Below, piece after piece: positions 1 to 8,850 of a stretch of DNA of 12,592 bases. The DNA is from Oscillospiraceae bacterium (GTDB lineage Bacteria; Bacillota_A; Clostridia; Oscillospirales; Ruminococcaceae), in assembly GCA_017414145.1 (NCBI GenBank), contig JAFPQL010000105.1:1-12592 (forward strand). Direction: 5' to 3'. The notes under the pieces are model-generated. The model had not been told where the DNA came from. It worked only from the letters and a program-made list of their open reading frames with translations, and searched no databases. The first letter of the stretch is position 1. The number at the start of each line of letters is the position of its first letter. Made by a program: the position numbers and the translations under genes.

Positions 1-176
1 AAGCCGTCGATCTCCGGCAGTGCGCGGGAGACAATCGCGCTCATCGCATAGGGCATGAAATTCTTTCGGAGCGTTTCGGTGATGCGCTCCTCCACAGTCA
101 GTCCCGCGCCCTCGATATAGGCGTTCTGCGGATTTGCCGCCTTCGGGACTTCCTTTGGTTTTCTCGGTCTTGCCAT
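1..176 (-). CDS. Type IIA DNA topoisomerase subunit A (GyrA/ParC family), 5' fragment
   Basis: Only the first 58 codons are present; the gene runs off the left edge. After a basic, proline-rich leader (MARPRKPKEVPK) the protein reads ITETLRKNFMPYAMSAIVSRALPEIDG. This matches the start of the breakage-reunion domain of gyrase/topoisomerase IV A subunits (YAMSxIxSRALP then DG), which cut and rejoin duplex DNA through a tyrosine further on, outside the window. The wording PEIDG, instead of the PDVRDG of classical GyrA, recalls the second GyrA-like/ParC-like subunit I know from clostridia, so I give no gene symbol. The ATG at 174-176 has a strong AAAGGAG site 5 nt upstream. It is separated from the preceding gene by 187 bp and may have its own promoter, though I could not recognise one. 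Family certain; gyrase versus topo IV is open. Confidence 0.9.
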   Translation of the reverse strand, partial: MARPRKPKEVPKAANPQNAYIEGAGLTVEERITETLRKNFMPYAMSAIVSRALPEIDG

Positions 177-363
177 GATTTCTCCTTTGTCTGTTTGTCA
201 GGATTCCGTCCGTGCGGCACTGCGCAAAGTCTGGCTCGTCGATTGCGGGGGGAATTTCCCTTTGCCCCGCAGACTGCGCAGGTGTTGACAGATCGCTCCG
301 CAGACGGGTTTCACCGGTCGGGGATACAGCGGGCAGCCGCGCTTTTGATGCTTGCCGGCGGCA
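177..363. other. Intergenic gap with a GC-rich inverted repeat
   Basis: This is the only gap over 60 bp in the window. Apart from the ribosome site at 182-188, the one clear structure is a perfect 7-bp inverted repeat, TGCGGGG at 244-250 and CCCCGCA at 265-271, with a 14-nt loop. In the minus (gene) direction no T-run follows, so it is not a canonical terminator. I see no convincing -35/-10 pair on the minus strand and no coding sequence that I would defend. Confidence 0.45.
182..188 (-). promoter_or_regulatory. Ribosome binding site of the topoisomerase A subunit gene
   Basis: On the minus strand the sequence reads AAAGGAG, then 5 nt, then ATG. It fixes the start of the truncated topoisomerase gene at position 176. 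Confidence 0.8.
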
Positions 364-963
364 TTACTGCACGCTGCGGAAAAAGTCCAGCACCTGCATC
401 AGCGCATTGTGCCGGTGTGAGATTTCGTTCTTCTCGTCGGCGGAGAGCTCCGCGAAGCTGCGGCCGCCGTATCCGAACACCGGATCATAGCCAAAGCCGT
501 TTGTGCCCCGCGCCTCGCGCAGGATCTCGCCCTGCACCGTCCCCTCAAAGTGATGCTTGGCGCCGTTCGGCTCCATCAGGCACATATTGCAGGCAAAATG
601 CGCGCCGCGCTGTCCGTCCGGCACATCCTTCATCACGCTGAGCATCTTCAGGATGCGGTCGGCGTCGGAGGCGTTTTCGCCCGCCCAGCGGTGCGAATAG
701 ACGCCCGGCTCCCCGTTCAGCGCATCGACGGAAAGCCCGCTGTCATCCGCCAGCACATAGCAGTGCAGGCCGCCTGCCGCGGCAATCGCCCAGATCGCCT
801 CGGCCTTGATTGCCGCATTTTCGGCAAAGGTCGTGCCGGTCTCCTCGACCTCGCAGGAGATGCCCGCCTCAGACTGGGAAATCACCGAAACGCCCGTACT
901 GGCGAGCATTTCACGGATTTCCCGCAGTTTATTCTGATTATTCGTCGCAAGAATCAGCTTCAT
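364..963 (-). CDS. rdgB: XTP/dITP pyrophosphatase (non-canonical purine NTP pyrophosphatase, RdgB/HAM1 family)
   Basis: A cytosolic housekeeping enzyme that hydrolyses dITP, XTP and related deaminated purine triphosphates to monophosphates and pyrophosphate, keeping them out of DNA and RNA. The 199-aa protein has the usual family length and landmarks: N-terminal TNNQNK (residues 7-12, substrate-binding T/SxNxxK), ETGTTFAENA (41-50), the metal/catalytic LADDSGL (71-77), GTNGFGYDPVF (153-163) and the base-recognition SHR (182-184). ATG at 961-963, TAA at 364-366. It starts 6 bp after the ftsY stop with only a weak purine-rich ribosome site (AGAAAG) inside the ftsY end, which suggests translational coupling. 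Residues 90-92 also read SHR, a point of small variation. Identification is secure. Confidence 0.96.
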   Translation of the reverse strand: MKLILATNNQNKLREIREMLASTGVSVISQSEAGISCEVEETGTTFAENAAIKAEAIWAIAAAGGLHCYVLADDSGLSVDALNGEPGVYSHRWAGENASDADRILKMLSVMKDVPDGQRGAHFACNMCLMEPNGAKHHFEGTVQGEILREARGTNGFGYDPVFGYGGRSFAELSADEKNEISHRHNALMQVLDFFRSVQ

Positions 964-969
964 GATCGT

Positions 970-2262
<1,293 letters not shown>

Positions 2263-2293
2263 GTGTATCTCCTTATTTCATCGGGTTTGCCGT

Positions 2294-5200
2294 TTATTCC
2301 GCGATTTCCGCGCCGCTCTGGTCGAGCCGCAGCAGGCGCGAGACACCGTCCTCCTGCATCGTGACGCCGTAGAGGACATTCGCCTCATCCATCGCACTGC
2401 GGCGGTGCGTGACCACCACGAACTGCACATGACTGAAATTCGCCTTCAGATACTGTGCATATTTGCGGACATTGACCTCGTCCAGCGCCGCGTCAATTTC
2501 ATCCAGCACACAGAAGGGCGCCGGACGCAGCCGCAGAATTGCAAAGTAAATGCAGATCGCAATAAAAGACTGCTCGCCGCCGGAGAGCTGAATCAGATTC
2601 TTGATGACCTTGCCGGGCGGCGCCACCCGGATTTCAATGCCGGATTCCAGCACATTGTCCGGATCGGTCAGCTCCAGCGAGGCGCTGCCGCCGCCGAACA
2701 GATCGACGAAAATCTCGCCGAAATACCGGTTGATCTTCGCAAAGCTGTCGCGGAAAATGCCGCACATCTCGGTCGTGAGCTGCGCAATCAGCGATTCCAG
2801 CTCGGTTTTCGCCTTTTCAATGTCCCTGAGCTGCGCGGAGAGATCGGCATAGCGCGCCGACACCTCGCGGTATTCGTCCACGGCATCGACATTGACCGAG
2901 CCGAGTGCGCGGATCCGGTTTTTCACCGAAGTCAGGCGGGTTTCCGCCTCCTTCAGATCGGCAATCGGCTCTGCCTCCGCCTCCGCCTCGGTGCGCGTCA
3001 GCTCATAGGAATCCTGAAGCCGGAAGATGAGATCGTCGATCTCATGCTGCACCGTCCCCTGCCGTTCCTCGACACGGGTGCGCTCGGCAGACTGCTTTTC
3101 GCGGGCGTCGCGGATCTGCTCCATGCCCTCGCGGACCAGCCGGATAAACTGCTCCTTTTCCTCGTGGACGCGGCGCAGCGTGCCGATGCGTTCCTGCATT
3201 TCGGTGATGCTCTGACGGCGGAGCGCCTGCCCCTCGTTCAGCATCGTGATTTCCTTCTGTTTCGCGGCAATGGCTGCCCGCTCCTGCCGGACGGACTCCG
3301 CCAGCGCCGCACTGCGCCCCGCCGCCTGCTCCATGGACTGTGCCATGCTGATGCGGCGTCCGCGCTCATTTTCCAGATCCTTGTTCTGCTCGGCAAGGCG
3401 CACCCTGCGCTCGGCAATCTGCCGGCTCATGAGCTCGCGCTCGCTGGCCAGACGCGCCTGCTCCACGGAGTCGTCGCGCAGCTTCTGCTCTGCCTCCGCG
3501 ACCTTCCGGTCGAGGGCATTGAGCTCCGCTTCCGCGGCGGACTTTGCCTGCCGGATGCTTTCGAGCTTTTCCGTGAGGCGTCTGCGCTGCTCCGCTTCGT
3601 TTTCCTGCCATGCGGCATCGGAAGCCGCTCTTGCCCGGAGTGCCGCAAGCTCCTGCTGAACCTGCTGCTGCGTCTCCTTCAGCTCGCCGATTTTCGCCGC
3701 CGCGCCCTCGACATCGGTCAGCAGCTTTGCCCACTCGGCCTTGCGTCTGTCCGCCTCGGCCTGCAGGGTTTCGCGCTCCTGACTGAGCTGTTCAAGGCGC
3801 TGTGCCGTCTCCTCCAGCTCATGCCCTCTGGTGATGACACCGGCCGACCGCGCCGCCGAGCCGCCCGTATATGAGCCGCCCGCGTGGATGAGCTGACCGT
3901 CCAGTGTGACGATGCGGAATTTATACTGAAACCGCTTGGCAATCGCCGATGCCGCGTCAATGTCCTCCGCCACGGCAATTTTGCCGAGCAGACTGTCCAT
4001 GACGCCGCGGTACACCTCGTCAAAGCGCACCAGATCAACGGCCAGCGCGACAAATCCGTCGATGCCGTCAAGCTGCTCGCGCAGACGGGTTCCGCGCACG
4101 GTGGTCAGCGGCAGAAAGGTCGCTCTGCCGCCCTTGACCTCTTTCAGATACCGGATGCAGCGCTTTGCCGCGTCCTCATTTTCGACGATGATATTCTGCA
4201 GCGCGCCGCCCAGTGCCGTTTCGATCGCGGTGCCGTACTCCGGACGGACATCAATGCGCTGCGCGACCGTCCCGTGGACACCGCCCAGTCTGCCGCTGCC
4301 CGCCACGCGGAGCACCTGCCGGACGCTGCCGGCATAGCCCTCCATGCTGCGTTCCAGATCGCGCAGAATCTGCTGCTTCTGGCGCACCTCGTTGTACTCG
4401 GTATTGCGCGCGTTGAGCTGTTCGGTCGCCTGCCGGTATTTCTGTTCCCGCAGGGTACTGAGCTGCTGTGCGCCGTCCAGACGGTTCTGCTGCTCCGTCA
4501 TCGCGGCGTCGAGCGAGGCGAGCTTCTTCTCCAGACTCTGCGCCTGCTCCTCGTAGGCCTTCAGGCGCGCCTCGGTTCCGGCGCCCTCCTCCTCGGCGCG
4601 GCGGATGCTCTCCGCCGTTTCCGCTGCCTCATTCTCCATGCCCTGCAGCCGGACGCGCCGTTCATTCTGTTCCAGATACAGCGCACGCACCGCGGCATCC
4701 TGCCCGCTGACGCTCTCGTTCTGCGCCGCGCTCTGCGTCTCCAGCGCGTCCAGCGCGGCCTCTGCGGCGTGCAGCTCGCTCTCCGCGGCAGTCAGCCGCT
4801 CCGTCAGCGTGCGGATATAGGCATCCTGCTCGGCAAGGCGCTGTTCCCATTCCCCGCCCGATGCCTGCAGCTCCTGCATCTGCTGCTGATACGCGGCAAT
4901 CTGCTCGGTGCTGTGCGAAATTTCATTGTCACAGACCGCGATTTTCGCAATGACTGCGGCATTTTCCTGCTCGGACGCCACGATTTTGTTTTGCAGCGTC
5001 TCGATGTCCGCGGTCGCCTGCTGCATCTCCCCGTAGGCGAGCTGATGCTTTTCGTCCTCGCGCTCCAGATCGCGTGTCAGATGCTCATATTCCGCGGAGA
5101 CCGCGAGATACTTGTCCGAGAGCAACTGAAGCTGCTCGGTCAGAAGGCCGAGCCTGTGAACCCAGAAGGACACCTCCAGCGTCCGGCGCTCCTTTGCCAG

Positions 5201-5851
5201 CACGAGGAATTTCTCCGCCTTTTCCGCCTGTGTTTTCAGCGGGCCGATGCGGCTTTCCAGTTCGCCGGCGATGTCCGTCAGGCGGACGAGATTGTCCTCT
5301 GCCTGCTGGAGCTTGCGCTCCGCCTCCTGCTTTTTGTAGCGAAAGCGCGAGACGCCCGCCGCCTCCTCAAAAATATCACGGCGCTCATTCGATTTGGCGC
5401 CGACGATCTCGGCAATTCTGCCCTGTCCGATGATCGCATAGCCGTCTCTGCCGAGTCCCGTGTCCATGAACAGTTCATTGACATCCTTCAGGCGGACATT
5501 TCTGCCGTTGATGAGATATTCGCTGTCGCCGCTGCGGTAGAGCCGCCGCGTGACAGAGACCTCTGTCTCCGGATCGGAAAGCGCGTGGTCGGCGTTGTCA
5601 ATCGTCAGCGTGACGGCGGCAAAGCCCATCGGCTTGCGCGTCTTGGTGCCGGAGAAGATGACATCCTCCATGCTCTTGCTGCGCAGTTCCTTCGTGGACT
5701 GCTCGCCCAGCACCCAGCGCACGGCGTCACCGATATTGCTCTTGCCGCTGCCGTTCGGGCCGACGACGGCCGTCATACCCTGATCGAAGGTCAGCCGGAT
5801 TTTATCCGGAAAGGATTTGAAGCCCTGAAGCTCCAGTGATTTTAAGTACAT
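2294..5851 (-). CDS. smc: Chromosome segregation protein SMC
   Basis: The ATPase core of bacterial condensin, which with ScpA and ScpB extrudes DNA loops and organises the nucleoid. At 1185 aa it has the full family length and architecture: N-terminal ATPase half with GPNGSGKSN (Walker A, 31-39); a coiled coil from about 170 to 515; a hinge from about 520 to 675 with HAGGSYTGGS near 657-665; a returning coiled coil; and the C-terminal half with LSGGEQ (signature, 1089-1094), FCVLDE (Walker B and catalytic Glu, 1113-1118) and VVVTHRR (His switch about 1149). The start MYLKSLELQGFKSF is the canonical SMC opening; an AGGAG site lies 11 nt before the ATG, rather far. The signature continues SFIAICIYFAILRLRP where B. 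subtilis-type proteins have KALTAIALLFAI, a normal-looking clostridial variant. It stands 57 bp after a membrane-anchored protein gene and 31 bp before ftsY. Confidence 0.98.
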   Translation of the reverse strand: MYLKSLELQGFKSFPDKIRLTFDQGMTAVVGPNGSGKSNIGDAVRWVLGEQSTKELRSKSMEDVIFSGTKTRKPMGFAAVTLTIDNADHALSDPETEVSVTRRLYRSGDSEYLINGRNVRLKDVNELFMDTGLGRDGYAIIGQGRIAEIVGAKSNERRDIFEEAAGVSRFRYKKQEAERKLQQAEDNLVRLTDIAGELESRIGPLKTQAEKAEKFLVLAKERRTLEVSFWVHRLGLLTEQLQLLSDKYLAVSAEYEHLTRDLEREDEKHQLAYGEMQQATADIETLQNKIVASEQENAAVIAKIAVCDNEISHSTEQIAAYQQQMQELQASGGEWEQRLAEQDAYIRTLTERLTAAESELHAAEAALDALETQSAAQNESVSGQDAAVRALYLEQNERRVRLQGMENEAAETAESIRRAEEEGAGTEARLKAYEEQAQSLEKKLASLDAAMTEQQNRLDGAQQLSTLREQKYRQATEQLNARNTEYNEVRQKQQILRDLERSMEGYAGSVRQVLRVAGSGRLGGVHGTVAQRIDVRPEYGTAIETALGGALQNIIVENEDAAKRCIRYLKEVKGGRATFLPLTTVRGTRLREQLDGIDGFVALAVDLVRFDEVYRGVMDSLLGKIAVAEDIDAASAIAKRFQYKFRIVTLDGQLIHAGGSYTGGSAARSAGVITRGHELEETAQRLEQLSQERETLQAEADRRKAEWAKLLTDVEGAAAKIGELKETQQQVQQELAALRARAASDAAWQENEAEQRRRLTEKLESIRQAKSAAEAELNALDRKVAEAEQKLRDDSVEQARLASERELMSRQIAERRVRLAEQNKDLENERGRRISMAQSMEQAAGRSAALAESVRQERAAIAAKQKEITMLNEGQALRRQSITEMQERIGTLRRVHEEKEQFIRLVREGMEQIRDAREKQSAERTRVEERQGTVQHEIDDLIFRLQDSYELTRTEAEAEAEPIADLKEAETRLTSVKNRIRALGSVNVDAVDEYREVSARYADLSAQLRDIEKAKTELESLIAQLTTEMCGIFRDSFAKINRYFGEIFVDLFGGGSASLELTDPDNVLESGIEIRVAPPGKVIKNLIQLSGGEQSFIAICIYFAILRLRPAPFCVLDEIDAALDEVNVRKYAQYLKANFSHVQFVVVTHRRSAMDEANVLYGVTMQEDGVSRLLRLDQSGAEIAE

Positions 5852-5862
5852 GATTCTGTATT

Positions 5863-5884
5863 CTCCTGCGCGGGAAGCGCCCGC
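5863..5884 (-). promoter_or_regulatory. smc ribosome site with adjacent small hairpin
   Basis: The smc Shine-Dalgarno (AGGAG, complement of 5863-5867) is preceded in the transcript by a 5-bp GC hairpin, GCGGG/CCCGC (5870-5874 with 5880-5884, 5-nt loop), ending 2 nt from the AGGAG. With an 11-nt spacing to the ATG this could modulate smc translation, but a stem of this length can arise by chance in GC-rich DNA. Confidence 0.35.
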
Positions 5885-5908
5885 ACCGTTGGTTGAAAAT
5901 GCCGCGTG

Positions 5909-6637
5909 TCAGCCCGCAAACGAGATCGAGCTGATGATCTGTCCTGCCCGCTGCGCGTCCGGCTCCGTGACCGTGACCATCCGCTGTCTGCCGTCCGATT
6001 CGGAAAAGAGCGAGACGGTCTTTGCAACGCCGCCCAGCATTCCGCTGCTGATGTAGGCAATGCCGCCGGGGATCGTCATTTTCTCGGTTTCCTCATAGTC
6101 CCAGCTGCCGTTCTTGATCTCGCACAGCTCGGCAAACACGGCTCTGTCGCTGCCGCGCAGTATCAGGCCGTCCCAGACCGAGAGCACATCCTTGCAGTAA
6201 AACAGCAGCGCACTGCCTGCGGGGCTGCGGTAAGGCCCGCCGACGGTCTGAAAATACTTCCGCAGCTCGGCCTCGGTGAAGTCATACGCTTCAAACGGAT
6301 TGTAGTCCGCATTGAGATCCGACACCAGCTCCATTGCCTCGGCCGCCGCCGTGACGAACACGCGGGTTTTCCCGTCCGGTCCTTTCAGCGCAGCGCTGCT
6401 CTTTTCGCTCGGCGCATAGTCCGCAGGCACGGAAATGCGCAGTCCTCTCAGCTCCGTCTGCTGAAAATCCGCCGGAATGCGCTGCGTTTCATACGCCTCC
6501 ACCTTCCGGTCAAGATTCTCATATTTCCATTTCATCCGCAGGCAGGTAAACAGCCCCGGAAACCAGATCAGAATGACTGCCGCGGCCGCCAGCAGCACCG
6601 CAAATACCGCCGTTCCGATGATTTTTGCACGCCGCAT
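5909..6637 (-). CDS. Uncharacterised protein with N-terminal membrane anchor
   Basis: I do not recognise this 242-aa protein. It opens with two Arg and one Lys followed by a hydrophobic stretch (about residues 7-31: IGTAVFAVLLAAAAVILIWF onward), which predicts a single membrane span or uncleaved signal with the rest outside the cell. Cys32 lies just after the span, but the context (GLFTC) is not a good lipobox. The exported part holds a segment starting LRGLRISVPADYAPSEKSS and a glycine-rich stretch IPGGIAYISSGMLGGVAKTVSL before a beta-like end. The short 'functional strand plus VPADY' wording loosely recalls small secreted PsbP-like domains, but this is only an impression. ATG at 6635-6637 with GGAGG 8 nt upstream; TGA at 5909-5911. 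It sits between the 141-aa gene (55-bp gap) and smc (57-bp gap) in the same direction, so it is probably cotranscribed with smc. Confidence 0.85.
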   Translation of the reverse strand: MRRAKIIGTAVFAVLLAAAAVILIWFPGLFTCLRMKWKYENLDRKVEAYETQRIPADFQQTELRGLRISVPADYAPSEKSSAALKGPDGKTRVFVTAAAEAMELVSDLNADYNPFEAYDFTEAELRKYFQTVGGPYRSPAGSALLFYCKDVLSVWDGLILRGSDRAVFAELCEIKNGSWDYEETEKMTIPGGIAYISSGMLGGVAKTVSLFSESDGRQRMVTVTEPDAQRAGQIISSISFAG

Positions 6638-6654
6638 GACACAGACCTCCCCGT

Positions 6655-6675
6655 TCTGAGCAGAAGGCGCTCAGA
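6655..6675 (-). other. Intercistronic hairpin before the membrane-anchored protein gene
   Basis: A perfect 7-bp inverted repeat, TCTGAGC (6655-6661) and GCTCAGA (6669-6675), with a 7-nt loop fills most of the gap between the two unrecognised genes. In the gene direction it is followed by ACGGGGAGG, the ribosome site of the next gene, not by a T-run, so it is not a terminator in that direction. It could be an RNA processing or stability element; RNase III, encoded two genes upstream, normally needs longer duplexes than this. Confidence 0.4.
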
Positions 6676-6692
6676 CTTCCTTTTTCCGGTTT

Positions 6693-7118
6693 TTACCCCT
6701 CGCCGGCATTGAGATGCTTCATGACCTTTTCTGCCAGTGTCGCACATTCCGGATACATCGGAATCCGCAGACGCCCCTGCTCATCCGGCCGCATCAGCGA
6801 GCTCTTGCAAAAATATCTGCAATACAGCAAGCTGACGCCCATGTCCTGTATTTTCCGGTCTGGGACAAGCAGCCGGACCTTGCTGCCGACCTGCCAGACC
6901 GTTTCGATCAGTCCGAGCAGCTCACCGTATTTGCTGCCGGAATGCACCGACCACACAATCGGCTCCGGATCACAGACGGTCGGCATCGCATCTGCCGCCA
7001 GCTTCAAAAGCTGCGCGAGCCGCATTTCGCTGTCCGCACGCAGCGCCTTTGTGTTCGGCGCGGTGACATCATCGCCCATGCAGACGCTGTCCCGCTGCAC
7101 ATTCACGGTCCACATCAT
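6693..7118 (-). CDS. Uncharacterised 141-aa protein translationally coupled to rnc
   Basis: I do not recognise this protein. It has no membrane span or signal peptide and looks cytosolic. A central stretch (about residues 52-90) contains IVWSVHSGSKYGELLGLIETVW and then hydrophobic KVRLLVPDRK, suggesting an alpha/beta fold. It has five cysteines, two of them as CRYFC, but no obvious metal-binding pattern. The ATG at 7116-7118 overlaps the rnc stop in an ATGA arrangement (4-bp overlap), and a GGGAGA site lies in the last rnc codons; a second ATG follows immediately. The coupling implies it is made together with RNase III, though that does not prove a shared function. TAA at 6693-6695. Its reality is supported by the clean fit between rnc and the next gene. 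Confidence 0.82.
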   Translation of the reverse strand: MMWTVNVQRDSVCMGDDVTAPNTKALRADSEMRLAQLLKLAADAMPTVCDPEPIVWSVHSGSKYGELLGLIETVWQVGSKVRLLVPDRKIQDMGVSLLYCRYFCKSSLMRPDEQGRLRIPMYPECATLAEKVMKHLNAGEG

Positions 7119-7804
7119 ACCGATTCTCCCATGAGCAGCAGTGCTTCCTTCGCGGCTGTCTGCTCGGCAATTTTCTTCGATCTTCCCGTACCGGTGCCGA
7201 TGACATTGGAATTCAGCCGCACCTCGACCGTAAACTGCTTCATGTGGTCCGGACCTTCCTCCCCGACCAGAACATATTCGACGCGCTCCTCCGGATTCTG
7301 CTGAATGACCTCCTGCAGCGCGGTCTTGTAGTCGTGGAAGGCTTCGGACGGGCGGTCAAACTGCTCCGGCAGAAAGCGCAGGATGTGTTTCGCTGCCGGC
7401 TCCATGCCGCCGTCTAAAAAGATCGCCGCGATGACGGCTTCAAAGGCGTCCGCCAGAATCGACGGGCGCTCCCTGCCGCCGGACTGCTCCTCGCCGTGTC
7501 CAAGCAGCAGATAATCGCCCAGCGAGATGCGCTTTGCCCACTCAAAGAGCGATTTTTCGCAGACCAGAGAGGCACGGATCTTCGTCAGCTCTCCCTCCGG
7601 CAGATGTGTATTGCGGAACAGATGATTCGATACGACGATCGAAAGCACGCTGTCTCCGAGAAATTCCAGACGCTCGTTGCAGCGCAGCGCACCGCGTGTT
7701 TCATTGGCGTAGGACGAATGACAGAGCGCTTCGGTCAGCAGCGCCGGCTCCTGAAAGCGGTAGCCGACGGCCTGCTCCAGCTCTGTCTGCGGTTTTGCAG
7801 TCAT
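7115..7804 (-). CDS. rnc: Ribonuclease III
   Basis: Endonuclease that cleaves double-stranded RNA, maturing rRNA precursors and certain mRNAs. The 229-aa protein has the normal two-domain layout. The catalytic domain carries the signature NERLEFLGDSVL (43-54) with Glu47 and Asp51 as metal ligands, and the second acidic pair in LADAFEAVIAAIFLDGG (Asp119, Glu122). The double-stranded RNA-binding domain spans about 157-226, starting DYKTALQE and ending in the RNA-contacting GRSKKIAEQTAAKEAL. ATG at 7802-7804 with GGGAGG 6 nt upstream, 14 bp after the plsX stop. The stop overlaps the start of the 141-aa gene. In many Firmicutes acpP stands directly before rnc; here it does not. Confidence 0.98.
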   Translation of the reverse strand: MTAKPQTELEQAVGYRFQEPALLTEALCHSSYANETRGALRCNERLEFLGDSVLSIVVSNHLFRNTHLPEGELTKIRASLVCEKSLFEWAKRISLGDYLLLGHGEEQSGGRERPSILADAFEAVIAAIFLDGGMEPAAKHILRFLPEQFDRPSEAFHDYKTALQEVIQQNPEERVEYVLVGEEGPDHMKQFTVEVRLNSNVIGTGTGRSKKIAEQTAAKEALLLMGESV

Positions 7805-7818
7805 GATGTGCCTCCCTG

Positions 7819-8838
7819 TCAGTGTTCACCGGCATCAGCCGCCTGCTGTGACGCCTTCATCACGGCGAGCGCCGCAGTAATCGTCTCGCAGACACGGCCG
7901 TCTACGCAGTTTTTCGCCTGCCGGATCGCGTGGAAGAACGCCTCGCCGTCCGAGCTGCCGTGCGCCTTGATGACCGGCTTTGCGATGCCGAGCAGCACCG
8001 CGCCGCCGACCTTTTTATAGTCAAAGGAATCCTTGAAGGCGCTGAGCTTATCCATCATGAACAAGGCGCCGATCTTGCCCGCGCCGGTGAACAGCTCCTT
8101 GAGCTTTCCGGCGAAAAATTTTCCGAGTCCCTCGTAGAGCTTCAGAACGATATTGCCGGTAAATCCGTCGGTGACAAGCACCTGTGCCTTACCCGACGGC
8201 ACATCCCGCGCTTCGAGGTTGCCGATGAAGTTCAGATCGGTCTGCTGAAGCAGCTTGTAGGTCTCCTGCTCCAGCTCTCTGCCCTTGCACTCCTCGGTGC
8301 CGTTGTTGATGACGCCGACCGCCGGCGACGGCACACCCATCACCTTTTCCATATAAATGCTGCCCATGACGGCAAACTGCACCAGCATTTCGGGGCGGCA
8401 TTCAATGTTCGCGCCGCCGTCCAGCAGAATGGCATGGCCGTTCTCCGTCGGAAGCACCGGCGCCATTGCCGCACGCTTGATGCCCTTGATCCGGCGCGGA
8501 ATCATGGTCGCACCGACCAGCAGCGCACCGGAATTGCCCGCGGACACAAAGGCATCCGCATTTCCGTCCGCAAGCGATTGCAGACCGACTGCCATGGAGC
8601 AGTGTTTCTTCGATTTGACGACATCGGTCGGCTGATCCTCCATCGTGATAACCTCGTCCGTATGGAGAAATTCCATGCCGTTCAGCGGAATGTCATGTTC
8701 AGACGCGAGCGCACGGAGCTTCTGCTCATCGCCGCTCAGCATCATCGTCACACCAAGCTCTCTGACGGCTCTTGCCGCACCCTCCAGCGGTGCCAGCGGG
8801 GCATTGTCGCCGCCCATTGCATCTAAAATGATCCGCAT
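7819..8838 (-). CDS. plsX: Phosphate acyltransferase PlsX
   Basis: Converts acyl-ACP and phosphate to acyl-phosphate, which PlsY uses to make lysophosphatidic acid, the first step of phospholipid synthesis in most Gram-positives. It acts as a peripheral membrane enzyme. The 339-aa product (normal length) opens with MRIILDAMGGDNAP and shows VSAGNSGALL, VINNGTEECKG, DGFTGNIVLK and KAHGSSDG, all family hallmarks. The reading frame stays open 47 codons further upstream (to 8979), but that extension overlaps the neighbouring lipoprotein gene and lacks PlsX similarity. The ATG at 8836-8838 has GAGGT 7 nt upstream and starts exactly at the conserved MRI, so I choose it. It is 10 bp after the lipoprotein stop and 14 bp before rnc. 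Confidence 0.97.
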   Translation of the reverse strand: MRIILDAMGGDNAPLAPLEGAARAVRELGVTMMLSGDEQKLRALASEHDIPLNGMEFLHTDEVITMEDQPTDVVKSKKHCSMAVGLQSLADGNADAFVSAGNSGALLVGATMIPRRIKGIKRAAMAPVLPTENGHAILLDGGANIECRPEMLVQFAVMGSIYMEKVMGVPSPAVGVINNGTEECKGRELEQETYKLLQQTDLNFIGNLEARDVPSGKAQVLVTDGFTGNIVLKLYEGLGKFFAGKLKELFTGAGKIGALFMMDKLSAFKDSFDYKKVGGAVLLGIAKPVIKAHGSSDGEAFFHAIRQAKNCVDGRVCETITAALAVMKASQQAADAGEH

Positions 8839-8845
8839 GATCCTG

Positions 8846-8850
8846 ACCTC
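8846..8850 (-). promoter_or_regulatory. Ribosome binding site of plsX
   Basis: GAGGT on the minus strand overlaps the TGA of the upstream lipoprotein gene and lies 7 nt before the chosen plsX ATG. It decides the start at 8838 against the longer open frame and suggests reinitiation after the upstream gene. Confidence 0.7.

Noticed and set aside
285..290. TTGACA, a perfect -35 box, on the plus strand
   Set aside because: No -10-like hexamer stands at 16-18 bp and no plus-strand gene follows; a chance match.
3884..5839. A 651-codon plus-strand open frame opposite smc, with a similar one at 2246-3874
   Set aside because: Both mirror the smc coding frame; the composition is that of an antisense shadow and there is no plausible ribosome site or family match.
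6655..6690. Rho-independent terminator on the plus strand (hairpin followed by T-rich ACTTCCTTTTTCC)
   Set aside because: The T tract is interrupted and no plus-strand gene leads into it; in the gene direction no T-run follows.
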